NCBI GenBank assembly: GCA_016713875.1
Contig: JADJOI010000003.1
Coordinates: 558,001 to 622,000 of the forward strand
From: Flavobacteriales bacterium
GTDB lineage: Bacteria > Bacteroidota > Bacteroidia > Flavobacteriales_F > PHOS-HE28
DNA: 64,000 nt
Direction of reading: 5' to 3'
The translations under genes and the position numbers were made by a program. Below are positions 7,992-17,083 of the stretch, piece by piece. Numbering within the stretch: position 1 is the first letter of the stretch; each line of letters begins with the position of its first letter. The notes beneath the pieces are model-generated. The model saw only the letters and a program-made list of their open reading frames with translations, made no database searches and had not been told where the DNA came from.

Positions 7992-8675
7992 ATGCGTGTA
8001 AAGACCCTCCTGGCGGATGATGAGGACCTGGCCCTGGCCGGGCTGCGTGCGATCCTCACCGACGTACCCCGTGTGGACCTCCTGGGCGAGGTGCGGGATG
8101 CCCGAACGCTGGTGGAGGCCGTTCGTCGCGATCGCCCGGACGTGGTGCTGATCGATCACACCGCCGCCGCGTTGGGTGCGGACGCGGTGCGGGAAGCACT
8201 GAAGGGCGCCAAGCGCACCCGCTTCGTGGCCATCACGTACGATCCGTCACCGGTGGTGCTGGCGCACGCCCTGCGCAGCGGGGTGTCCAGCTACATCCGC
8301 AAGGACTGCGACCGGGCGGAGATCATCAACGCCGTGCTCGACACGGCCGATGGCGCTCGCTTCTTCTGCGGCAAGGTGCTGGCGGCGTTGGAGCGTTCCG
8401 CGCTTACGGTGGAGCAGCTCTCCGGGCAGGAGCTCATCTGCGCGCCGGTGACCCTCACCCCCCGCGAGTGCGAGATCGTGCGCTTGATCGCGGATGGGCT
8501 CTCCTACACGCGCATCGCCGACCAGCTGGGCGTTTCGGCCCATACGGTCACCACGCACCGGCGGAACATCATGCAGAAGGTCGGGGTGAACAGCACTGCG
8601 GCGCTCGTGATGTACGCCGTGAAGCAAGGGTTCACGAGCCCGAACCGGTACCTCTTCAGCGCGGCGCAGGCCTGA
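7992..8675 (+). CDS. LuxR-family response regulator
   Basis: A 227-residue two-domain regulator. The receiver domain (about 1-120) has the acidic pocket ADDED at 9-13 and VVLIDHT near residue 54, with the usual conserved Lys in SSYIRKDCD. The output domain (about 150-215) is a LuxR helix-turn-helix: LTPRECEIVRLIADGLSYTRIADQLGVSAHTVTTHR. No histidine kinase is adjacent, so it is an orphan regulator. The palindrome just upstream is a candidate target for its own binding. Confidence 0.9.
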   Translation: MRVKTLLADDEDLALAGLRAILTDVPRVDLLGEVRDARTLVEAVRRDRPDVVLIDHTAAALGADAVREALKGAKRTRFVAITYDPSPVVLAHALRSGVSSYIRKDCDRAEIINAVLDTADGARFFCGKVLAALERSALTVEQLSGQELICAPVTLTPRECEIVRLIADGLSYTRIADQLGVSAHTVTTHRRNIMQKVGVNSTAALVMYAVKQGFTSPNRYLFSAAQA

Positions 8676-8685
8676 GCGGCGTTTC

Positions 8686-8692
8686 TACCTTG
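8686..8692 (+). promoter_or_regulatory. -7 box of the BadF-type kinase gene
   Basis: TACCTTG ends 5 bases before the ATG at 8698. The transcript is predicted to be leaderless. Confidence 0.5.
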
Positions 8693-8697
8693 CCGCC

Positions 8698-9543
8698 ATG
8701 GGCTTGGTATTGATCGGGGATGTGGGCGGCAGCTCCTCCCGGTGGGCGGTGTCGGGTGCGGGGTCGCCGAGGCTGCTCCATGATGACGGCCCGTGGCCTG
8801 GGTACAATGCGGCCTCCGGGGATCCCACGGCCCTGATGCACCGGCTGCGGGCAGCAGCCACCGGCCTCGGTGCCGTGGAGAAGGTGATGGTGCATGCGGC
8901 GGGCTGCGGCACCGGTGAACGGGCCAAGCGCTTTGCGGACGAGCTGGCCGTGCTGTTCCCGGACTCGGTGATCCATGTGGAAGGCGACCTGTTGGGGGCG
9001 GCACGTGCGATGTGGGGCACCGGGCCCGGGCGCATCCTCATCGTGGGCACCGGCATGAACGCTGCGCACTACGACGGCGAACGTCTGGCCACGGGCATTC
9101 CGTCCCTGGGCTACATCCTTGGCGACGAGGGCAGCGGGGCCGACATCGGCAAAGCGCTGCTGCGCGATGCGTTCAGGGGACGGATGCCCTCACGGGTGCG
9201 GTCGGTGGTGTTCGGTGACCACCTCGCGCTGGCCGATGTGATCGAGGCGGTATACCGTCGGCCCGGCGCCGCAGCGACGATCGCCGCCCCCGTGAAGCGG
9301 CTGCTCGCCGTTCGTGACGAGCCCTACGTGCAGCAGCTGCTGGCGGATCGCTTCGGAGCGCTCGCGGCCGAGGTCGTGCGTGTGCTCGGTCCTTGGGAGC
9401 TGCGTGCCGTGGGCTCCGTGGCGGCGGGCTTTCAGCAGGAGCTGTCGGTGGCCTTGGCCGCGCAGGGCCTATCCCTCACGCGGACCTTGGCCGATCCCCT
9501 TCCGGGACTGATCACCTACGTCCAGGCGGCGGAACTTCGGTGA
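8698..9543 (+). CDS. BadF/BadG-type ATPase, N-acetylglucosamine kinase-like
   Basis: Sugar-kinase/Hsp70-fold ATPase of 281 residues. The phosphate-1 loop GDVGGSSSRW lies at the N-terminus, a second phosphate loop VGTGMNAAHY near 117, and GYILGDEGSGADIG near 138. This is the arrangement of Bacteroidota N-acetylglucosamine kinases, which act in amino-sugar salvage. Substrate cannot be fixed from sequence alone. The 3' end overlaps the convergent patatin gene by 32 bases. Confidence 0.82.
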   Translation: MGLVLIGDVGGSSSRWAVSGAGSPRLLHDDGPWPGYNAASGDPTALMHRLRAAATGLGAVEKVMVHAAGCGTGERAKRFADELAVLFPDSVIHVEGDLLGAARAMWGTGPGRILIVGTGMNAAHYDGERLATGIPSLGYILGDEGSGADIGKALLRDAFRGRMPSRVRSVVFGDHLALADVIEAVYRRPGAAATIAAPVKRLLAVRDEPYVQQLLADRFGALAAEVVRVLGPWELRAVGSVAAGFQQELSVALAAQGLSLTRTLADPLPGLITYVQAAELR

Positions 9544-11878
9544 GCTCGATGGCGTGCGGGGGCACCTGCAGGGCTTCCCTGATCGCGGAGAATCCTCCGC
9601 GGTTCTCCGCACTGCGCAGCGCGCGGTGCACCTGGCCTTTCTCCACGGCGGTGAGGTGCCAGCTCAGGCTGATCTCGTCACGCTCGTCATGCCGCAGCTG
9701 CAGGTCCACCACCCGCACGGGCACCGCCGACCAGGTGCTCAGTTCCTGCATCAGTTGGTCGTAGTCCTGGTCCTGCACGCGGACGAAATTGCCATACACG
9801 TTGCGGGCCGGGTCGAGCAGTCGGCCCAGCAGCGAAGCGCTCACTTCCCGGACCTCCAGTTCCTTCTGCTTGTCGCGCATCTGGATGATCACCACCCCGC
9901 GGGTGTGGCGTGCGATCCATGCGCGATGCTCGCGCAGGAAGCTACCGACGGTGCGGAAGCCGTAGTTGTCGCGGATGCCGGCGTCCATCACCCTCAGGGG
10001 CGGCTCGCTGGGCAGTGTCACCACCGGGGTGATGTAGGGGAAGGTCGCGCTCATGCGGAGCGCGCTGGTCAGCTTGAGGTCCCCTGCGCTCTGCGTGGCG
10101 AAGAGGCGGCGGAATTCCACCGCCTCCGGCTCGGGCCTGTAGTGCATCGAGGCCGTTGGCGCGTTGGTGGTGAGGTGCGCCGCAGGCAGTGCACTGATGA
10201 GCAGGCGACGACCGTCATTGATGCAGGTGGGCGCCACCATGAACAACGGCATGCGGGCTTCGCGTTCGTCCTCCGCCAGTTGGTCGAGCCGCACGTCGAG
10301 CAGCCCCCCGGTGTTCTCGTTCAGGCGCTGCTCGAACACGAATCCCCTGTCGCGGGTATACAGCCGGGTTCCGTCGCTCACACGCTGGTAGCGGATGAAC
10401 ATGTCGTTCGTCACCAGGGTGAAAGCCACCGGGTTCAGGATGTCCGTGCACATGTTGGAGACATGGCCCGGGTCGTGCACGGAAGGTCCGCCCTCCTCGG
10501 CGTTCCGGGCCGCCTGGCGGTAGTAGGCCGCGCCGATGGCCCCACCGGAGGAGCCCGTGATCATGGCCGTGCGCGTCATCAGGGTGCCTTGGACCAGGCT
10601 GTCGATCTCGCGCATGCACAGATAGGTCCACAACATGCTGCGCAGGCCACCGCCGCTGGTGCTCACGATCACGAGCGGGGGCAGGCTGTCACCGGTCAAC
10701 GCGAGGTTCTTCGCATACCATCGGTCAAGGATCCCCTCCATGGCGGCACGGTCGCGGTGCACGGCACTGGTGTCGTATGCCAGCCGGGCAAGCGCATCCC
10801 GGCCGTAGGGGGCGGGCGGTACGAGGTAGTCCAGTCCATGGGCCTGGCTGTCGTAGAGGAAGGCCTCCGTGCGCAGGCTGATGAGGTTGATGACGACCAC
10901 CGCGGCCACCACCACCGTCAACGTCCATCCCTTGAACCAGCTATAGAGCGCGCTGAGCACCATGAGGAGCATGGTGAAGAGCAGGAAGGCGCTGGCCCCC
11001 GTGGGGATCTCGAAGAAGCGCACTCCGGCGAACGCGCCAAGGGCCACGAAGCTGATGATGACGATGACCTCGAAGATGGACCCGTTGATGTGGTTCTGCC
11101 AGAGCACGCTGCGCAGAAGGTCCTTGTCGTAGTGCCGGCTGCTGCGCGCCAGGGCGATGCGCAAGGGCGGCACGAGGTAGGTCTCCACATGCCACTTGCG
11201 GGTGCGCTGCTCGCGGCGCAGCCAGCGCGTGGCGCGGCGCTGCTCGGTGCGCATGGGGGGGATGGGCGGCATTGGACCGGGCGGGTCGGCGGGATGCTCC
11301 TCGGGCCGGTACTCCTCGGGGCGCAGGCCCGTCATCTTCACGATGTCGGTGTTGGTGCGCGTGAAGTAGGCCAGGGAGATGAGCTGGAAGAGGAAGAGGC
11401 CGATGAGGAAGGCCAGCAGGTTCAAGGCCACCTCGGCGGGTGGCACCAGCTCCTTGGTGAACTGGAGCCGGGCCGAACACCACAGGTAGGTGAGGGTGAA
11501 GGCCACCGGGATCACCGCGTTGTTGATGTTGAACTTCAGGAAGGGCCGGCTCAGCGTGGCGATGAACGGGAACCGGTACGCGTGCATGGTGTAGCTGTAC
11601 AGGTTGAAGGCGGTGATGAAACCGCCCAGGGCGAACCCGTTGAGCAGGAAGCCCCAGGGGGTCACGGCCCCCATGTACTCGGGGTAGAGGAAGAGGTAGG
11701 GGATACCGTACTTCTGGCCGAGGTTGCCGGTGACGTAGGCCCACAGCACCAGCCAGAAGAAGAGCAGCAGGTGGTTCTTCTTCAAGTGGAGCACGAGCAG
11801 CTGCAGGGGGAAGAAATACACCGCCCTGCGCAGCCAATGCCGCGTGTTCCTGTGCGCCACCCGGTAAAGATGGACCAT
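9512..11878 (-). CDS. Patatin-like phospholipase with multi-pass membrane region
   Basis: A 788-residue protein. The N-terminal 350 residues hold about eight hydrophobic segments, split by a charged, proline-rich loop around residues 190-240. The C-terminal half is a patatin-type lipase domain: oxyanion hole STSGGGLRS, nucleophile elbow GSSGG, and catalytic Asp in VMDAGIRDNYG. Patatins hydrolyse acyl esters of membrane lipids. Fusion to a polytopic domain suggests an inner-membrane enzyme acting on lipids in place. It stands alone, convergent with the kinase gene. Confidence 0.82.
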   Translation of the reverse strand: MVHLYRVAHRNTRHWLRRAVYFFPLQLLVLHLKKNHLLLFFWLVLWAYVTGNLGQKYGIPYLFLYPEYMGAVTPWGFLLNGFALGGFITAFNLYSYTMHAYRFPFIATLSRPFLKFNINNAVIPVAFTLTYLWCSARLQFTKELVPPAEVALNLLAFLIGLFLFQLISLAYFTRTNTDIVKMTGLRPEEYRPEEHPADPPGPMPPIPPMRTEQRRATRWLRREQRTRKWHVETYLVPPLRIALARSSRHYDKDLLRSVLWQNHINGSIFEVIVIISFVALGAFAGVRFFEIPTGASAFLLFTMLLMVLSALYSWFKGWTLTVVVAAVVVINLISLRTEAFLYDSQAHGLDYLVPPAPYGRDALARLAYDTSAVHRDRAAMEGILDRWYAKNLALTGDSLPPLVIVSTSGGGLRSMLWTYLCMREIDSLVQGTLMTRTAMITGSSGGAIGAAYYRQAARNAEEGGPSVHDPGHVSNMCTDILNPVAFTLVTNDMFIRYQRVSDGTRLYTRDRGFVFEQRLNENTGGLLDVRLDQLAEDEREARMPLFMVAPTCINDGRRLLISALPAAHLTTNAPTASMHYRPEPEAVEFRRLFATQSAGDLKLTSALRMSATFPYITPVVTLPSEPPLRVMDAGIRDNYGFRTVGSFLREHRAWIARHTRGVVIIQMRDKQKELEVREVSASLLGRLLDPARNVYGNFVRVQDQDYDQLMQELSTWSAVPVRVVDLQLRHDERDEISLSWHLTAVEKGQVHRALRSAENRGGFSAIREALQVPPHAIELTEVPPPGRR

Positions 11879-11921
11879 CTCACGGATTATACGTCCGTGA
11901 GCACCAGTGTGTTGTCCGCGT

Positions 11922-13616
11922 CTACACCTTGTCCAGCACCAGGGCCATCACAACGGCCTCCACCTCCTCCGCCCGGCGCTTCAGCGCATCCGCTTTCGTC
12001 AGGACCTCCTTCTTCCACGCCTCGTCGTCCAGCCCGGCGCAGTTGATGCGCACGTTGAGGTAACCACCGAGCGCACCGGTTCGTGCGCACATGGCGCCCA
12101 CGCCCGCGTCGCTCACGCTCGCCTTGAGGCCTTTCTCGGCCATGGCCTTCATCACCTCCATGCTCTCCACGCACACCTCCAGGGTGCGGAGGGGCACGAG
12201 GATCGCCCCTTTGGTGGCCTCGCGGATCGCGTCCTTTCGCGCCGCGGCCTGTTCCGGCGGATCCTTCGGCAGGCCCATCGCGGCCAGGATGCGGTCGTAC
12301 GCCTTGGTGTCCTCATCCACCAGCCGGATCAGCTCCTGGCGGTAGGCCTCGCCCTTCACGGCCCACGCGCTGAACTCGGCCCATCGGTCGTCCCAGCCCC
12401 GTTTGTGCGCGCTCAGGTTGGCCACCATGGTGCCGAGGGCCGCACCCAGGGCGCCGCAGTAGGCGGCCACACTGCCACCGCCGGGCGCCGGGCTTTCGCT
12501 CGCCGTCTCCTCGCTGAAGCGCTTCAGGTCCATGCGCACCAGCCGCTCGTCCTTCGCCTCCGCGAGCAGGTATTCGATCACGCGTTTCTCCGGGTCGAAG
12601 GGGGCCAGGTCATCGAGGCCGAGGCTCTTCACGGCCAGCTTGACCTTCTCGCGCTCGGGGATGCCGAGGCTGCGTTCCTGGCGCTGGAGGAAGAAGTCGG
12701 CCGCGTCGAGCAGGGCCTGCTTGGGCACCAGGCCCACGAGCTCACTGCCGGTGACCCGGATGCCCCGTTCCGCAGCGCTCTTGCACGCTTCATCGAAGGC
12801 GATGTGCATCGGCGTCACGTCGATGTCGGTGAGGTTCAGGGAGAGCTGGGCGATCCCGTACTCCTCGATGAACCAGCCGATGCCCTTCACGCACTTGAGC
12901 TTGCCGGGGATGCTCACCGGGGCACTGTTCGCATCGAGCACGGGCTTGCCGGTGAGCGGGTCGCCTTCGCGCTTCACACGGCCCGCTTCGCGGATGTCGA
13001 AGGCGATGGCGTTGGCGCGGCGCGTGCTCGTCGTGTTCAGGTTCACGTTGTAGGCCACCAGCAGCTTGCGGGCGCCCACGGCGATGGCACCACTTCGGGC
13101 CACGCTCTCGGTGAAGGCGGCCGGCCCGAAGTCGGGCTTCCACGAAGGGTCCACGAGCTTCTTGGGCAGGCCCTCGTGCTCGCCGGCCCGGTTGTTGGCC
13201 AGGTTGCGGCGTTTCTCCTCGCTTGCAGCGCGCTCGTACAGGTACACGGGGATGGCGAGCTCTGTGCCGATGCGCTCGCCGAGCTGCTGCGCGTAGGGCA
13301 CCAGTTCATCCAGGGTGATGCCGCTGATGGGCACCAGCGGGCATACGTCCGTGGCGCCGAAGCGGGGATGCTCCCCACGGTGGCCGCGCATATCGATCAG
13401 TTCCTGCGCCTTTTTCACCAGGCGGAAGGCCGCCTCGCACACGGGGCCCGGCTCCCCCACGAAGGTGATCACCGTGCGGTTCGTGGCCCTGCCGGGGTCG
13501 ACGTCGAGGACGCGCACGCCTTCCACGGCGGCTGCGGCGGCCACGATGGCGTCGATCTTGGCACGGTCACGCCCTTCGCTGATGTTCGGGACGCATTCGA
13601 TGAGGGGTCGTTGCAT
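11922..13616 (-). CDS. ftcD: Glutamate formimidoyltransferase / formiminotetrahydrofolate cyclodeaminase fusion
   Basis: Bifunctional enzyme (564 residues) ending histidine degradation. It moves the formimino group of N-formiminoglutamate to tetrahydrofolate and then releases ammonia. The N-terminal half begins IECVPNISEGRD, with GHRGEHPRFGATDVCP near residue 77. The C-terminal cyclodeaminase part has the glycine loop ESPAPGGGSVAAYCGALGAALG near residue 375. Bacteria often have the two activities apart; the fusion is also the animal arrangement and is usual in Bacteroidota. HutI, its upstream partner, is encoded 1.5 kb away on the same strand. Confidence 0.94.
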   Translation of the reverse strand: MQRPLIECVPNISEGRDRAKIDAIVAAAAAVEGVRVLDVDPGRATNRTVITFVGEPGPVCEAAFRLVKKAQELIDMRGHRGEHPRFGATDVCPLVPISGITLDELVPYAQQLGERIGTELAIPVYLYERAASEEKRRNLANNRAGEHEGLPKKLVDPSWKPDFGPAAFTESVARSGAIAVGARKLLVAYNVNLNTTSTRRANAIAFDIREAGRVKREGDPLTGKPVLDANSAPVSIPGKLKCVKGIGWFIEEYGIAQLSLNLTDIDVTPMHIAFDEACKSAAERGIRVTGSELVGLVPKQALLDAADFFLQRQERSLGIPEREKVKLAVKSLGLDDLAPFDPEKRVIEYLLAEAKDERLVRMDLKRFSEETASESPAPGGGSVAAYCGALGAALGTMVANLSAHKRGWDDRWAEFSAWAVKGEAYRQELIRLVDEDTKAYDRILAAMGLPKDPPEQAAARKDAIREATKGAILVPLRTLEVCVESMEVMKAMAEKGLKASVSDAGVGAMCARTGALGGYLNVRINCAGLDDEAWKKEVLTKADALKRRAEEVEAVVMALVLDKV

Positions 13617-13635
13617 GGGATCGGATGAGGGGCCG

Positions 13636-13660
13636 CAAAGCTAGCGGGCCGCTACCTTGT
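13636..13660. promoter_or_regulatory. Back-to-back -7 boxes of ftcD and the secreted-protein gene
   Basis: TAGCTTTG on the minus strand (13636-13643) faces ftcD, and TACCTTGT on the plus strand (13653-13660) faces the gene at 13666. The boxes are 9 bases apart, so each -33 region must lie across the other gene's start site. The two promoters should compete for polymerase. Confidence 0.5.
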
Positions 13661-13665
13661 CCGCC

Positions 13666-14394
13666 ATGAAGCGCGCAGCGTGGGCCGGGATGCTCGTGGC
13701 CACGGTCGCCTCGGCCCAGGAGCCGGCCCTGCCCGCAGAGCCGCGATGGTCCGCTTCCGTGGACCTGGTGGGGCCGGTCCGCAGCGTCATCGCCGCCGAT
13801 GATGCGCTCCCTTTCCTGCAACTGGATGCGGCCCTCCAGCGGTGGGCGTGGGGCGATGTGGCGTGGCGGGTGGGCTACGGGCATGTGAACGACCGTTGGG
13901 AGGAGCCCCGCGATGTGCTGGTGGTGGTGGACAGCCTCACGTTCGAACAGGAGCACATCGTGGCCCGCGAGCAGGTGCATGCGATGCGCGTGGGGGCCGT
14001 GGTCCAGCATCGCGACAGGGTCTTCGCCCCCTCCGCCGGGTTCTCCCTCGTTCTCGGGGTGGAGCGCCAGCAGGCCCTGCGGACGGCCACGGGCCTGACG
14101 CCGGACACGGTGCCATGCACGGACTGCGTGCTGGTGGAGATCCCCGGCTACACGAGCCGGTTGAACGGCGATCGGCGGGACGTCTGGGGCAACCTCGGGT
14201 TGGAGGCGGCGCTGGCGATGAGCTGGAAGCTGGGGCACCGGATCGAGCTGGAGGCCCGCGTGCCGGTGCAGCTTCGGTGGCGCTTCCTGGTCGATAGTGC
14301 CATCACCGGTACGGCCCCGGAGGTGGAGGCCTGGGCCCAGCCGTGGCGGGTGGGGGTGGGCTTTCCGGCGCTGTTCGTGCACGTGCGCTGGTGA
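13666..14394 (+). CDS. Secreted protein of unknown function, possible small beta-barrel
   Basis: A 242-residue protein with a signal peptide (MKRAAWAGMLVATVASAQ). Alternating hydrophobic strands follow, and the chain ends in FVHVRW, the aromatic terminus typical of outer-membrane barrels. Two cysteines lie close together (TVPCTDCVL). No family is recognised. The ATG at 13666 is preferred over an upstream TTG because it lies 5 bases after a promoter box. The gene is convergent with the broken CPBP gene; their stops lie about one base apart. Confidence 0.7.
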   Translation: MKRAAWAGMLVATVASAQEPALPAEPRWSASVDLVGPVRSVIAADDALPFLQLDAALQRWAWGDVAWRVGYGHVNDRWEEPRDVLVVVDSLTFEQEHIVAREQVHAMRVGAVVQHRDRVFAPSAGFSLVLGVERQQALRTATGLTPDTVPCTDCVLVEIPGYTSRLNGDRRDVWGNLGLEAALAMSWKLGHRIELEARVPVQLRWRFLVDSAITGTAPEVEAWAQPWRVGVGFPALFVHVRW

Positions 14395-15186
14395 TCACGC
14401 GATCGCCAGGCTCACCAGGTTGTTCAGCATGTGCAGGCCCACGGGCACCCAGATGGACCCGGTGCGTGAGCGTGCATAGCCGAGCACCACCCCGAGCATC
14501 AGCACGAGCAGCAGGATCGGTGCCGGGTACTGCATGTGCATCAGCGTGAAGGTGCCCGCGCTGAGCGCCACGGCAAGGTGTTCATCGGCGATCTGCCGGA
14601 GCGAACCGTACAGCAGTCAGCGCACAAGCGCCTCCTCGAACAGGGCCGGCAGTACACCGATGCCCAGCACGAGCATCACCGGATCGTGCGCAGTGCGCAC
14701 CACCTGGGCCATGAAGTCGGTGGTGAACACCGGGAACAGATGGCTGAGCCCTTCCTGGGCGGCCGCCACCAGGATGAAGACGGCGCTCCAGGTGAGGGCG
14801 GCCCGCCAGGTGGGGACGCGGAGCCCGAGGAAGCGGCCCAGGTGCGGTCCCACCCACTGGCCCACCAACAGGAGCAGGAGCAGCAACGCGGCCAGGCCGC
14901 TCCAGAGGCTCGCTTTGGCGATGGCCGCACCGTTCGTGCTCTGCTGCTGCATGGCGTCCACCAGCGCCGGGTCCTGCAACAGGTCGGAGAGGGCCAGTTC
15001 CTGGAGCGCCGGGGTCACCGTGCGGCAGTGTGCGATGAACACACCGGTCTGGACCAGGAAGAACGTGGTGAAGACGATGAGGAAGATGCCCATGCCGCGC
15101 GCGAAGCGCAGTCCAGGGGGCATCGACAGCTCGGGGTCGAGGCGGTCCTCAGGCAAGGGTGTCTCCGGACCGGACGGGTGTTCCAT
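14395..15186 (-). pseudogene. CPBP-type membrane protease interrupted by in-frame TGA
   Basis: A CPBP (CAAX-protease/bacteriocin-processing) membrane protein of 263 codons with TGA at codon 190 (bases 14617-14619). Before it come hydrophobic segments and the first catalytic motif FEEALVR. Family members continue with Gly, so the TGA sits exactly where GGA is expected. After it the same frame continues with LLYGSLRQ, the second motif FTLMH and the third HMLNN, ending at a normal TGA. A single-base nonsense change or sequencing error is the simplest reading. The start at 15186 overlaps the end of hutI. Confidence 0.8.
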
Positions 15187-16417
15187 CGATGATGACGGTG
15201 TCGAGGTGATCGGTGCCGAAGGCGTAGGGCAGGTAGGCCAAGGAGGGCACTTCACGGGTGATCAGCAGGCTGGCGCGCTTGCCCGGGGTGAGGCTGCCGA
15301 GCTCGTGCGACAGCCCCATGGCGGCGGCGGCATTGAGCGTGGCGGCGTTGACGGCCTCCTCGGGCAGCATGCGCAGCTGGATGCACCCGAGCGAGAGCAC
15401 CAGGTTCATGTTGCCACTGGGCGTGCTGCCGGGGTTGTGGTCGCTCGCCAGGGCCACGGCGCAGCCCCGCTCGATGAGCGCACGTGCGGGCGCGTAGGGG
15501 ATCCGCAGGAAGAAGGAGCACGAGGGCAGCAGGGTGGGGATGGTGCCGGCGCCCTCCAGCGCATCCAGGTCCGAGGGCTCCATCACTTCAAGATGGTCCA
15601 CGCTGAGGGCGCCTCGGCGCACGGCAGCGGCGATGCCGCCCAGGCTGGTGAACTGGTTCACGTGCACCTTGCCCGGCAGTCCATACGCCGCACCGGCCTC
15701 CAGGATCCGTTCCATCTCCTCGACGGTGAAGTAGTTCGTCTCGCAGAACACGTCCACGAAATCGGCCAGCCTTTCCTTCGCCACCTGGGGGATCAGCTCG
15801 TCGACGATCATGCCCACGTAGCCCTGGCGGTCGTCGGCGAACTCCGGGGGCAGGGCATGGGCCGCGAGCAGCGTGGCCTTGATGTGCAGCGGAAGGGTCT
15901 CCTTCAACCGCTTCACCACGCGGAGCATCTTCCACTCGCTCTCCGCGCTCAATCCGTAACCGCTCTTGATCTCCACGGCCACGGTGCCCTGGCGCATCAT
16001 GTCGTGCAGCCGGGAGGAGGCCTGTTCGAAGAGGGCCTCTTCGGACATCAGGCGCAGCGCGCGCGCACTGTTGAGGATGCCTCCTCCGCGAGCGGCGATG
16101 TCCTGGTAGCTGAGGCCACGGATCTTGTCCACGAACTCCTCCTCCCGCGGAGCGGCGAAGACCACATGGGTATGCGGATCGCACCAGCCGGGCAGCACCA
16201 GCCGGCCCGTGGCGTCGATCACGGTCAGATCATTCCAATCGGTGACCCCGGGCCAGTCGGCCATGCGCCCCACGGCGGAGATGCGCCCATCCTCGGCCAG
16301 GAGCCATCCGTCCTCGATGACCGGGAGGGAGGCCATCGACCGCCCGCCCACCCGGGTGGTGCCCACGGGATGGACGCCCACCAGGGCCTTCGCGTTCTTG
16401 ATGAGAAGACGCCGCAT
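15149..16417 (-). CDS. hutI: Imidazolonepropionase
   Basis: Metal-dependent hydrolase (422 residues) that opens 4-imidazolone-5-propanoate to N-formiminoglutamate in histidine breakdown. Amidohydrolase hallmarks are DPHTHVVFA near residue 80, EIKSGYGL, HINQF-like KVHVNQF near 250, and the final metal Asp in ASDHNPGS. The start ATG at 16417 lies 6 bases below a TTTCTTTG promoter box. The open frame reaches farther upstream, but that extension lacks homologous character. Its product is the substrate of FtcD. Confidence 0.94.
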   Translation of the reverse strand: MRRLLIKNAKALVGVHPVGTTRVGGRSMASLPVIEDGWLLAEDGRISAVGRMADWPGVTDWNDLTVIDATGRLVLPGWCDPHTHVVFAAPREEEFVDKIRGLSYQDIAARGGGILNSARALRLMSEEALFEQASSRLHDMMRQGTVAVEIKSGYGLSAESEWKMLRVVKRLKETLPLHIKATLLAAHALPPEFADDRQGYVGMIVDELIPQVAKERLADFVDVFCETNYFTVEEMERILEAGAAYGLPGKVHVNQFTSLGGIAAAVRRGALSVDHLEVMEPSDLDALEGAGTIPTLLPSCSFFLRIPYAPARALIERGCAVALASDHNPGSTPSGNMNLVLSLGCIQLRMLPEEAVNAATLNAAAAMGLSHELGSLTPGKRASLLITREVPSLAYLPYAFGTDHLDTVIIDGTPVRSGDTLA

Positions 16418-16423
16418 GTGCGG

Positions 16424-16431
16424 CAAAGAAA
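16424..16431 (-). promoter_or_regulatory. -7 box of hutI
   Basis: TTTCTTTG, minus strand, ends 6 bases before the hutI ATG. A leaderless transcript is predicted. Confidence 0.45.
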
Positions 16432-16505
16432 GGGCAAGTGCGGCGGGCGCCGAAGGCTGACCTCGATCAGGCCATGAGCGGTGCGGGAAGGTCATCTTCA
16501 CGGAC

Positions 16506-17027
16506 ATGAGCGTCCTCGAGTTCCGTCCCCGGTTCCGGTTCACCACCCCGTTGGCCAAGGCGGAGGTGGTCCAGCGCATCGGTGCGCGCCTGCGGGACGC
16601 GAACCCGCATGAGCTCTGGCTCAAGAACGCGGACGACCATCTGGTGTTGAGCTTTCCGAGCAGGCGCACGCACGCTTGGACGCCGCAGATGGACATCAAC
16701 CTGGAGGTGCGGCCGGAAGGCACCTTGGTGCGCTGCCTCATCGGGCCTTCCCCGGGCATCTGGATGCTCTTCAGTGCGGGCTACATCGTGCTCAGCCTGC
16801 TGGCGATGACGGGTGCCACGCTGGGTTTCGCACAGGTCTCTTTGGGCCATATGGGCTGGGGCTTCTGGGCGTTGCCGGTGGGGGCTGTGGGGGCGGTGGT
16901 GCTGTTCCTGCTGGCACGGGCGGGCCGGCAGCAGGCCACCGGGGAGATGCGGCTGCTGAAGCACTTCGTGGACGACGCCCTCGGCTGCGATTGCTTCAAG
17001 CTGGCGATGGATCAGGTCGAAGATTGA
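16506..17027 (+). CDS. Small membrane protein of unknown function
   Basis: A 173-residue protein. The first 85 residues are polar and strand-rich. Two hydrophobic helices follow (about 88-110 and 118-140), then a cytoplasmic C-terminal tail with two cysteines (LGCDCF). No family is recognised. It precedes bshA in the same direction but with its own spacing of about 55 bases, which contains a promoter-like CACCTTTG. Co-function with bshA is therefore not implied. Confidence 0.65.
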   Translation: MSVLEFRPRFRFTTPLAKAEVVQRIGARLRDANPHELWLKNADDHLVLSFPSRRTHAWTPQMDINLEVRPEGTLVRCLIGPSPGIWMLFSAGYIVLSLLAMTGATLGFAQVSLGHMGWGFWALPVGAVGAVVLFLLARAGRQQATGEMRLLKHFVDDALGCDCFKLAMDQVED

Positions 17028-17083
17028 GGCTGGCGTCGGGCCCCGGGAACCGCACCTTTGCACCCCCGGATGGCTGAGCGACC

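Noticed and set aside
9554..12046. Very long open frame on the plus strand opposite the patatin gene
   Set aside because: It is the antisense shadow of a GC-rich gene: low-complexity His/Val/Ala/Gly composition, no motif, and the opposite strand has a clear lipase.
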